A DNA stretch of 20,550 nucleotides from DAOVVL01 sp965603095 (GTDB lineage Bacteria > Pseudomonadota > Alphaproteobacteria > Rhodospirillales > Magnetovibrionaceae): the NCBI GenBank assembly GCA_965603095.1, contig CBFDBQ010000040.1, positions 1 through 20,550 on the forward strand, given 5' to 3'. Positions 1 to 6,085 of this stretch are shown one piece after another. Position numbers and translations under genes: made by a program. The stretch's first letter is position 1. Each line of letters begins with the position of its first letter. The notes under the pieces are model-generated. The model ran no database searches. It saw only the letters and a list, made by a program, of their open reading frames with translations, and was not told the DNA's origin.

Positions 1-186
1 GGATCCGCGGGTGGCGTCTGCAACCTTGGAAACAAGTGTAGATGGGGGGCAAACCAACAAATCAAAGGAAACATCGCCCGCCGCCTTCATTTTTTCGGCA
101 ACGCCTGAGGCCAAAGCTACCCCATCGGCAGTTTTGCCGTTCATTTTCCAGTTTCCGGCGATAAGTGGACGACGAGATGCGGTCAT
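1..186 (-). CDS. tpiA: Triosephosphate isomerase, N-terminal part (cut by window edge)
   Basis: Glycolytic/gluconeogenic enzyme interconverting dihydroxyacetone phosphate and glyceraldehyde 3-phosphate in the cytoplasm. Reading the minus strand from the ATG at 186-184 gives 62 codons, open to the window edge, starting MTASRRPLIAGNWKMNG. The RPLIAGNWKMNG segment is the hallmark TIM N-terminus, with the substrate-binding Asn and Lys (N12 and K14 here). The later segment LLVCPPSTLV matches TIM beta-strand 2. About three quarters of the usual ~250-residue protein is missing because the window begins inside the gene, not because the gene is broken. A GGGGGT stretch about 10 nt upstream of the ATG may serve as ribosome binding site. 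It is divergent from ppiD across a 292-bp spacer, the usual arrangement in alphaproteobacteria. Confidence 0.95.
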   Translation of the reverse strand, partial: MTASRRPLIAGNWKMNGKTADGVALASGVAEKMKAAGDVSFDLLVCPPSTLVSKVADATRGS

Positions 187-276
187 ATGTAAGAACCCCC
201 ATAAAAAGTATTTGATTTAAGTTAAACTTATTTTGGCACTTCTACCACAGAGCCAGACCTTGGGTATATACTCTAA

Positions 277-287
277 TGGGTGGGGTT
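277..287 (-). repeat. 11-bp AACCCCACCCA motif, single copy
   Basis: On the minus strand this reads AACCCCACCCA, identical to the two copies upstream of gltX (17665-17675 and 17692-17702). I noticed it nowhere else in the window. A shared regulator site in two divergent promoter regions is possible; function unknown. Confidence 0.4.
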
Positions 288-346
288 GCTATACGATGCT
301 TACCCTTTTAAAGGCTTGTTCTGTGGCCCTTATCACCTGACCTTGG

Positions 347-379
347 CAAAGACTTACCAAGGACTTGCCAAGGACTTGC
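347..379. repeat. Three tandem 11-bp repeats upstream of ppiD
   Basis: CAAAGACTTAC (347-357) is followed directly by two perfect copies of CAAGGACTTGC (358-368 and 369-379). Each perfect unit contains the small inverted repeat CAAG-GA-CTTG. The period of 11 bp is close to one helical turn. The array ends 99 bp before the ppiD start. It could be a set of phased protein-binding sites or a simple slippage-derived repeat. Confidence 0.7.
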
Positions 380-478
380 AGGTAATGGGGTGCGCTCCTA
401 TTATGCGCCAAATATTTTCGTAAATCATTGTCTGGGTGCACACAAATGCCCAGACACCATCCAAAGGTTTTTCCGTTC

Positions 479-2353
479 ATGCTTGAATTCTTAAGAAAGT
501 CCGCTTCTGGTATTATCGTCAAGGTGCTTCTTGGTCTGCTAATACTAAGCTTTGCCGCATGGGGTATTGGCGATGTGTTTTCATCAAAGGCCGGACGCGT
601 AGCTGTTGCTGTAATTGGTGACAATGAAATATCACCCGACGAATTCCGCAATGAACTAAATCGTGAGGTTGAACGGCTAAAACCTGTTCTCGGGCAAGCA
701 TTCACCACCGAACAGGCAAAGCTATTTGGAATTGGCGATGCGCTTCTTAACCGTCTTGTAAATACCCAGCTTTATGATTTGGGAGCAAAAGATCTTGGTC
801 TTGGTATTTCTGATGCGGTGGTGCTTGCCGAAATTAAACGTTCACCAGAATTTTTTAACGAAGCAGGTTCATTTGACCGCAACCGCTTTATGCAATTGCT
901 AAGCAATTCAGGATTTAGCGAAGAATCATACGTTGCCCGTGTTCGTCACAACATGACGCGCCTACAATATCTTTCGCCGATAAGGTCTGGAGTTGAGGTG
1001 CCGCCGCTTTTGGCCAAGCTGGTTCAGCAATATAATGGTGAAAAACGTGTTCTGGAAATGATTCGTGTGGGCCATGCCTCAATTACAAACCTTGGCAAAC
1101 CAAACGATGATGATTTAAAAAAGTTTCACAAAGAAAACTCTAGGCTATTCATGGATCCTGAATACCGCAAGTTTACCACAATCATTTTAAAAGCTGAGGA
1201 CATAGCAAAAAATATCGAAATAAGCGAAGCAGACATTAAATCTGCATACGATGAACGTGCAGACGAATTCATCTCGCCTGAGCGACGTAAACTTAAACAA
1301 ATTCTTGTTGATGATGAAGCGTCTGCAAAAATTGCCAGCGATTTAATCGCCAAAGGCGCAACGGTTGCTGATGCCGCTGCAAAATCTGGCGCCAACCCTG
1401 ATTTGCTTGATATCGGGTTTTTTAGCAAAGACCTGCTTTTACCTGAAATTCAAGATGCTGTTTTTTCTCTTGAAACAGGTTCTGCGACTAAGCCCATTAA
1501 AACTGTATTGGGCTGGCACATAGTTTTTGTTGAAAAAATAGAAAAATCAGAACAACAATCATTTTCCAAGGTAAAAGAATCGATTGCAACGGAGCTAAAG
1601 ACTGAACGCGCATTGGATGCAATATTTGAAATGTCTAACACGCTAGAAGATGAACTTGCCAGCGGATCCCAACTTGAAGAAACGGCAAAAAATCTTGGTC
1701 TTGAAGCGATTACATCTGAATCCGATAGTAGCGGAAGAATGATTAACGGAAAAAAACTATCAATTCCTTTTGCTGGTGAAATAGTTTCTTCTGCATTCAC
1801 CCTTGAAGTCGGTGGTGATACACCACTTATCGAAGCAAAAGATGGAAATGGGTTTTTTGTATCAAGGCTTATAGAAACAACACCGCCAACATTAAAAAAA
1901 TATGAAACCGTCAAGCAGGCTGTTTTAAGTAGTTGGAATGGGGAAGCAAGCGCAATACGAGCCAAGGAAATAACTGACAAAATAATTGAAAAGTTAAAAA
2001 GTGGCTCAAGCATTTCTGCGGCGGCCAAAGAAGTTGGAATGAAGGTTGAAACCACATCCCCGTTTGATCGCAATGGAGGCGGACTATCGCTTGCCATACC
2101 TGCTGAAATGGTAAATCGAGCTTTTGAGCTTTCACCCGGTGATAGCGCCACCGCCCAAGGCACAAGTTCCAGCGTTGCCGTGGTGTTAAAAGAAATTCAA
2201 AAGGCTGATATAAACGACAAAGCATCTCTTGAGCAAACAACCGCAAAAGTATTTGAAGAATTACGCGGCGATATACTTGATCAGCTTGCGGCATCGTTAC
2301 GCCAACGCCATAGCGTAACGATTAATCAAAGTGTCCTCGATCAGGCATATTGA
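479..2353 (+). CDS. ppiD: PpiD-type periplasmic folding factor (SurA_N / parvulin peptidyl-prolyl isomerase)
   Basis: Membrane-anchored periplasmic chaperone and peptidyl-prolyl cis-trans isomerase acting on newly exported outer-membrane and periplasmic proteins. The chosen start gives 624 residues beginning MLEFLRKSASGIIVKVLLG. A short cytoplasmic tail is followed by one membrane helix (about residues 10-30), which is the PpiD topology. A SurA_N-like helical region follows (about 40-200). A parvulin-type rotamase segment lies around 263-353, with the conserved pattern RKLKQILV ... LDIGFFSKD ... VLGWHIVFVEKI. A long C-terminal chaperone region completes the protein. An ATG 51 bp upstream (428) is in frame, but the extra 17 residues would spoil the family N-terminus; AAAGG 11 nt before 479 fits the later start. 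It ends 4 bp before trpE, so the two are probably co-transcribed, as in many alphaproteobacteria. Confidence 0.93.
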   Translation: MLEFLRKSASGIIVKVLLGLLILSFAAWGIGDVFSSKAGRVAVAVIGDNEISPDEFRNELNREVERLKPVLGQAFTTEQAKLFGIGDALLNRLVNTQLYDLGAKDLGLGISDAVVLAEIKRSPEFFNEAGSFDRNRFMQLLSNSGFSEESYVARVRHNMTRLQYLSPIRSGVEVPPLLAKLVQQYNGEKRVLEMIRVGHASITNLGKPNDDDLKKFHKENSRLFMDPEYRKFTTIILKAEDIAKNIEISEADIKSAYDERADEFISPERRKLKQILVDDEASAKIASDLIAKGATVADAAAKSGANPDLLDIGFFSKDLLLPEIQDAVFSLETGSATKPIKTVLGWHIVFVEKIEKSEQQSFSKVKESIATELKTERALDAIFEMSNTLEDELASGSQLEETAKNLGLEAITSESDSSGRMINGKKLSIPFAGEIVSSAFTLEVGGDTPLIEAKDGNGFFVSRLIETTPPTLKKYETVKQAVLSSWNGEASAIRAKEITDKIIEKLKSGSSISAAAKEVGMKVETTSPFDRNGGGLSLAIPAEMVNRAFELSPGDSATAQGTSSSVAVVLKEIQKADINDKASLEQTTAKVFEELRGDILDQLAASLRQRHSVTINQSVLDQAY

Positions 2354-2357
2354 TGGA

Positions 2358-3884
2358 ATGGACATACAGCCCGGCATAAATGATTTTGAAAAAACCTATA
2401 GCGCAGGCAAAGCGCAGGTAGTATGGGCAACAATGGTTGCCGACCTCGACACCCCAGTTACGGCATTTCTAAAGCTTTCAAAATCAGAGCCCATGAGCTT
2501 TTTAATGGAATCAGTCGAAGGCGGATCACAACGTGGGCGTTATTCATTTATTGGTGTTCGCCCCGATCTTATTTGGCGCTGCAAAGGCAACAATGCAGAA
2601 ATAAATGAAAACCCCGGTGGAACGCCTGATGATTTCAGCCCCTGCCCCATAAGCAAAAACGATGGTGCAATTGCATCTCTGCGCGCGCTGCTAAAACGTT
2701 CTGAAATAGAAATGCCAGATAACCTACCGCCAATGGCGGCTGGACTTATCGGTTACATGGCATATGACACGGTTCGCTTGGTTGAAAACATACCCAGCAA
2801 TAACCTTGATGTATTGAATGTTCCTGACGGACAATTTTTACGCCCAACCGTAAGTGCAATTTTCGATAATGTAAAAGATACTGTCTTTATAGTAACCCCG
2901 GTATGGCCTGATGAAAATGTATCTGCTGAGCAGGCATATGATGCTGCACAAAATAGACTGGCTGAGGTTGTAGCCGATTTTTCCGACCAACAAATACAAA
3001 ACACGGTCGAGATTTTGGATAATAGCATTAACGTGGCCGAACCTGTTTCAAATATGACGGTTGATAACTTTCATCAAATGGTAAAACGGGCCAAGGAATA
3101 CATTTTAGCTGGTGATATTTTCCAAGTTGTTTTATCGCAACGGTTCAGTCTGCCGTTTACGTTGAACCCATTTACGTTTTACCGCGCCCTAAGGCGGGTA
3201 AACCCATCGCCGTTTATGTTCTTTTTTGATTTTGGGTCTTTTCAGGTTTCAGGTTCAAGTCCGGAAATATTGGTAAGGGTACGCGAGGGAAAGGTAACCA
3301 TCCGTCCCATTGCTGGAACCAGGCCACGCGGTGAAACAAAGGCAGAAGACGATGCCCTTGAACAAGAGCTATTAAGTGACCCCAAAGAACTGGCCGAACA
3401 CCTAATGTTGCTGGACCTTGGCCGTAACGATGTTGGTCGAGTTGCCAAGGTCGGTAGCATAAAAGTAACCGAGCGCAACATAGTCGAGCGCTATTCTCAC
3501 GTTATGCATATTGTTTCTAATGTTGAGGGCGAACTTGATACCGATAAGTTCGATGCAATCGATGCAATGTTTGCAGGTTTCCCCGCCGGAACCGTTTCCG
3601 GTGCACCAAAAGTTCGGGCAATGGAAATAATTGATGAATTAGAATCGGAGCAACGCGGAATTTACGCAGGTTGCATTGGGTATTTCGGTGCCGATGGAGA
3701 AATGGATAGCTGCATCGCCCTTCGTACCGCCATAATAAAAGACGGAACCCTTTACGCCCAAGCCGGTGGCGGGGTTGTGGTTGATTCAACGCCTGAGGGT
3801 GAATTTGAAGAAAGTCGCAATAAAGCACGCGCACTTATTCGCTCAGCCGAAGAAGCCTATAAAATTTCACGAATGAACAACTAG
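2358..3884 (+). CDS. trpE: Anthranilate synthase component I
   Basis: First committed step of tryptophan synthesis: chorismate plus ammonia (delivered by TrpG) to anthranilate. The protein has 508 residues, typical length. The N-terminal regulatory part carries SFLMESVEGG, where LMES (49-52) replaces the usual LLES of the tryptophan feedback site. The chorismate-binding domain shows IAGTRPRG, LMLLDLGRNDVGRV, FPAGTVSGAPKVRAMEIIDE and RGIYAGCIGYF, all family signatures. I chose ATG 2358 because MDIQPGINDFEKTYSAGKAQ matches the usual alphaproteobacterial N-terminus; a GTG at 2331 in frame would overlap ppiD by 23 bp. The stop codon overlaps that of the convergent thioredoxin-like gene within CTAG (3881-3884). 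The partner subunit trpG is not adjacent: it lies 6.3 kb downstream beyond the copper block. Confidence 0.96.
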   Translation: MDIQPGINDFEKTYSAGKAQVVWATMVADLDTPVTAFLKLSKSEPMSFLMESVEGGSQRGRYSFIGVRPDLIWRCKGNNAEINENPGGTPDDFSPCPISKNDGAIASLRALLKRSEIEMPDNLPPMAAGLIGYMAYDTVRLVENIPSNNLDVLNVPDGQFLRPTVSAIFDNVKDTVFIVTPVWPDENVSAEQAYDAAQNRLAEVVADFSDQQIQNTVEILDNSINVAEPVSNMTVDNFHQMVKRAKEYILAGDIFQVVLSQRFSLPFTLNPFTFYRALRRVNPSPFMFFFDFGSFQVSGSSPEILVRVREGKVTIRPIAGTRPRGETKAEDDALEQELLSDPKELAEHLMLLDLGRNDVGRVAKVGSIKVTERNIVERYSHVMHIVSNVEGELDTDKFDAIDAMFAGFPAGTVSGAPKVRAMEIIDELESEQRGIYAGCIGYFGADGEMDSCIALRTAIIKDGTLYAQAGGGVVVDSTPEGEFEESRNKARALIRSAEEAYKISRMNN

Positions 3885-4513
3885 CCGTTTTTTCCCAAAA
3901 CCGGTTCCAGCTTAATCAAGCCGGCGCCTTTTCTGTACCAGTCTATGAAATTGGACTGGCGCTTAAAGTGTCCGCGCTGGATATAGGCCAGCTGATTGAG
4001 AAATATTTCCGGTTTTTGGTATCCGATAAAACGATAGGCTTCGGCGCGAATGCCGTTTTTGCCTTTAACCGCGTTCGGGTTGACGGGAAAAAATTGAAGC
4101 GTCGGAGTTTTATTGACTGCTGATCTGGCGCTAAAGTTATTTTCCCCCATCACCTTGCCGTCAATATCAGTTACTTCGTTGACGCCACGCATGTTTATTT
4201 GCACCACATAAAAATGCTTGTTTAGGTAATCTACTATCTGAGGATAGCGAAAATTAATCTCGTGCATTTTTTTACACGAATTGCATCCCTGTTGTTCATA
4301 GATAACAAGTAGTCGTTTACCCTGGCTTGATGCGGTTTCTATATCATCAACCACATCCTTGAAGGTTTCCTCTATCCATGGCTGAACGTGAAAGCCATCT
4401 TCATTTGTGCCATAAAGGGGAAGCAGCTTGGCCGGTGACTTGGCGCTTGCCGTAATTGGCGCGAAAAAAACAAGCACCAAAGTCAGGGCAAGTGATTTTA
4501 ATAATGCTTTCAT
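3881..4513 (-). CDS. Secreted thioredoxin-fold protein, CNSC active site (SoxW-like), copy 2
   Basis: Predicted periplasmic thiol-redox protein of 210 residues. The start MKALLKSLALTLVLVFFAPI is a clear signal peptide, likely cleaved after TASA (residue 24). A thioredoxin fold follows, with active site GCNSCKKMHE (C77, C80), a downstream NMRGVNEV segment and the cis-proline loop KTPTLQFF. The C-terminal segment reads RFIGYQKPEIF ... FKRQSNFIDWYRK. I chose the internal start at 4513 over an upstream in-frame Met because AGGA lies 6 nt before it and the signal peptide then begins properly. It is the last gene of the copZ operon, 16 bp after the helical protein. It is clearly paralogous to the gene at 5250-5768: same C..C-KMH motif, F/YxGYQxPE motif and SFI/NFI-x-Y/W-Y-R end. 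Its substrate is unknown; SoxW-family or DUF255-like thioredoxins are the nearest relatives I recognise. Confidence 0.85.
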   Translation of the reverse strand: MKALLKSLALTLVLVFFAPITASAKSPAKLLPLYGTNEDGFHVQPWIEETFKDVVDDIETASSQGKRLLVIYEQQGCNSCKKMHEINFRYPQIVDYLNKHFYVVQINMRGVNEVTDIDGKVMGENNFSARSAVNKTPTLQFFPVNPNAVKGKNGIRAEAYRFIGYQKPEIFLNQLAYIQRGHFKRQSNFIDWYRKGAGLIKLEPVLGKNG

Positions 4514-4529
4514 TTTTTTCCTTTTTTTA

Positions 4530-5240
4530 TCAAAGATCAGAAAGTGTTTTAGCCAACGGTTTGCCGCCCGCAACCGCAATGCGGGCAATAACAAGGCGCA
4601 TGTCGCTAGCCGCGCGGGCAAGTAAAATTTCCGCCGCAGTTACCGAACGCATCAAATCGCCAATGCGAATACCCTTGACCCTTGCGCTATATTTTTCTTG
4701 TCCTTCTAAAAGATTCATTCTAGCTGTTTTCCATGATTTTTTTGCCGCCTGAACGTTCGTCCACGCATTGGCTACATCAGCTTTCATGTTTTCTGGTGCG
4801 CTAGAAGAAATTGCCAAGATTGTTTCTGGTGCTTCCGGCGCCATGACAAAGCTTTCGGCAAATTCAATTTTGGAAACTTCGCTAAGTTTTATCCTAATAT
4901 GACGGTTTTCTTCGATCTTTTTTTCTTTGGCGGCTTTTGTATCCTCATACATTTTTAGCAAGCGTTTGGCCTCAGCCGCATCGCCTTCGCGTTCGGCCCG
5001 TCTTCCGCCAAGAAATGCTCCGGTGTTTTGTTCGGTTATTATCTGCACTTCAAGCTCTGAAACGTGCAGGTTATAATAGATTTCAAGCGCGCCAAGCTTT
5101 TCTGCATCTGATCCGCCCATCTGATTTACAAAATCAACGTCAGTTTGCGGCATCTCAGCCAAAGCAGGCAAACCATATGATGCCACCATCATAACGGCGA
5201 CCAAGGCCATCAATATGTGATTTTTAATTTTTTTCATCAT
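4530..5240 (-). CDS. Secreted helical (coiled-coil-like) protein of unknown function
   Basis: I do not recognise this family. The 236-residue product starts MMKKIKNHILMALVAVMM and has a signal peptide ending in LPALA (about residue 28), so it is probably periplasmic. The mature part is rich in Ala, Glu, Lys and Arg and looks almost wholly alpha-helical. The stretch from about 75 to 125 (RRAEREGDAAEAKRLLKMYE and onwards) is a likely coiled coil. It contains no cysteine at all, unlike both flanking genes, and no histidine-rich or methionine-rich metal motif. AGGG 6-7 nt before the ATG at 5240 supports this start; a second Met follows immediately. It sits 9 bp after the first thioredoxin-like gene and 16 bp before the second, so it is very likely translated with them. 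It could be a structural partner, scaffold or substrate of the thioredoxins; that is inference only. Confidence 0.8.
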   Translation of the reverse strand: MMKKIKNHILMALVAVMMVASYGLPALAEMPQTDVDFVNQMGGSDAEKLGALEIYYNLHVSELEVQIITEQNTGAFLGGRRAEREGDAAEAKRLLKMYEDTKAAKEKKIEENRHIRIKLSEVSKIEFAESFVMAPEAPETILAISSSAPENMKADVANAWTNVQAAKKSWKTARMNLLEGQEKYSARVKGIRIGDLMRSVTAAEILLARAASDMRLVIARIAVAGGKPLAKTLSDL

Positions 5241-5249
5241 TCATCGCCC

Positions 5250-5768
5250 TTAATTCATACCGCGAACATAATTAATAAAAGACGTTCCATCTTTAAATGC
5301 GCCATCGGAAATATATTTACCGGCGGCCGTAAACATTTCTGGGTCTTGATATCCAACAAGACGCAGGGCATCGTTGCCATCTTTGTCATAAAACATAAAT
5401 ACAGGTGTTGCCCGAACCAAAAGCTCGGATGCAAATTCTTTTTCAAGTTTTGTTTCACCCTTGGGCGTTACCACATCTAAATCGCCGCTCATGTTGACAA
5501 TTATCATGATAAATTTTTCGTTATAAAGCTTTAAAACCTTGGGGTGAGGAAAAACCCTTTTGTGCATTTTATCGCAGTAAGGGCACCCGTTCTTGTGAAA
5601 CATAACCACCAGGTTTTTACCATCGCTGGCTGCGTCTTCTATTTCAGTGGGAAAATCATAATCAAATGATTCTATTATAAACTCAGCGGCGTGCACATTT
5701 GCACCGCCAACAATAAATACAACAGCCATAACAGCGGCAACAGCCAATCCAGATACTGCTTTAATCAT
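5250..5768 (-). CDS. Secreted thioredoxin-fold protein, CPYC active site (SoxW-like), copy 1
   Basis: Predicted periplasmic thiol-disulfide protein of 172 residues. A signal peptide (MIKAVSGLAVAAVMAVVFIV ... NVHA, about 27 residues) is followed by a compact thioredoxin fold. The active site is KNGCPYCDKMHKRVF (C62, C65), a CPYC motif as in glutaredoxins rather than thioredoxin CGPC. The cis-proline loop is RATPVFMFYDKDG, and the C-terminal segment LVGYQDPEMF ... FKDGTSFINYVRG is shared with the paralogue at 3881-4513. The ribosome binding site is strong: AGGAGGGT about 5 nt before the ATG. It lies 39 bp after copZ and 9 bp before the helical protein, in a tight operon preceded by a CueR-like promoter. 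A role in reducing or repairing copper-oxidised periplasmic thiols, or in copper transfer, is plausible by analogy with Scs-type copper-tolerance thioredoxins, but unproven. Confidence 0.88.
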   Translation of the reverse strand: MIKAVSGLAVAAVMAVVFIVGGANVHAAEFIIESFDYDFPTEIEDAASDGKNLVVMFHKNGCPYCDKMHKRVFPHPKVLKLYNEKFIMIIVNMSGDLDVVTPKGETKLEKEFASELLVRATPVFMFYDKDGNDALRLVGYQDPEMFTAAGKYISDGAFKDGTSFINYVRGMN

Positions 5769-5807
5769 TAACTACCCTCCTACTTCTTGCTAGACGGCGC
5801 TTATTTG

Positions 5808-6008
5808 CTAGGCGGCGCCGGCAAATTCAAAACCAGCATCTTCAACTGCCTGCTTAACAATGTTTTCTTCTGCGCCGGTTACGCTAACCGTTTTACCATC
5901 TAAATCTACATTTACATCAGAACCGGGTGCGGCTGATTGTATAGCCGATGTTACTGATTTAGCACAACCACCACAGCTCATTCCAATTACTTTATATGTT
6001 TCTGACAT
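5808..6008 (-). CDS. copZ: CopZ-type copper chaperone (single HMA domain)
   Basis: Small cytoplasmic Cu+ carrier of 66 residues that hands copper to CopA and/or CueR. The whole protein is one heavy-metal-associated domain with ferredoxin-like fold. The metal site is VIGMSCGGCAKSV (C12, C15), followed by NVDLDGKTVSVTGAEE and a C-terminal VEDAGFEFAG, matching the family pattern (…D…V.V…, AGY/F near the end). Length is normal for a stand-alone chaperone. GGAGAA about 8 nt before the ATG is the ribosome binding site. It is first in a four-gene run with two thioredoxin-like genes and the helical protein. Its own promoter appears to be the CueR-like element at 6055-6085, which overlaps the end of the upstream deacetylase gene. 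Mercury (MerP) or another soft metal is a less likely cargo, given copA and cueR next door. Confidence 0.9.
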   Translation of the reverse strand: MSETYKVIGMSCGGCAKSVTSAIQSAAPGSDVNVDLDGKTVSVTGAEENIVKQAVEDAGFEFAGAA

Positions 6009-6054
6009 AATTTATTCTCCAATTTTTTTTCGTATTTATAGATATTCAACAAAC

Positions 6055-6085
6055 AAAATAAACCCACCAGTAGGCGCAAGGTCAA
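6055..6085 (-). promoter_or_regulatory. Probable CueR-type promoter of copZ operon
   Basis: On the minus strand: -35 TTGACC (6085-6080), a 19-bp spacer, -10 TATTTT (6060-6055). The overlong 19-bp spacer is the hallmark of MerR-family-activated promoters. The spacer region carries an imperfect dyad (6062-6082) with left half ACCTTGC and right half containing CTGGTGGGT. Aligned with the copA promoter it shares the -35, ACCTT, CTGG and GGTT blocks in the same register. The -35 box overlaps the TGA stop of the deacetylase gene. It would place the transcript start about 40 nt before copZ. The dyad is weaker than at copA, so CueR binding needs testing. Confidence 0.62.

Larger units (their letters stand above)
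187..478. promoter_or_regulatory. Divergent tpiA / ppiD intergenic region
   Basis: Longest gene-free stretch in the window (292 bp). It must hold the divergent promoters of tpiA (minus) and ppiD-trpE (plus). Visible elements are a TGGGTGGGGTT motif (277-287) shared in inverted form with the comEC/gltX spacer, and three tandem 11-bp repeats (347-379). I could not assign confident -35/-10 pairs for either gene. No convincing small ORF was seen. Confidence 0.6.

Noticed and set aside
428..478. Upstream in-frame ATG start for ppiD adding 17 residues
   Set aside because: The extra residues are hydrophilic and unlike PpiD N-termini; the ATG at 479 gives the usual short tail plus membrane helix.
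1450..2163. Long open frame on the minus strand inside ppiD
   Set aside because: Fully antisense to a well-supported gene, with no family motifs; codon-bias shadow.
2331..2357. GTG start for trpE overlapping ppiD
   Set aside because: ATG 2358 gives the family-typical N-terminus; the added residues have no family match that I recognise and no ribosome binding site.
3881..3884. Overlapping stop codons (CTAG) of trpE and the thioredoxin gene as a sign of damage
   Set aside because: Both proteins end at normal places; convergent stop overlap is compact but ordinary.
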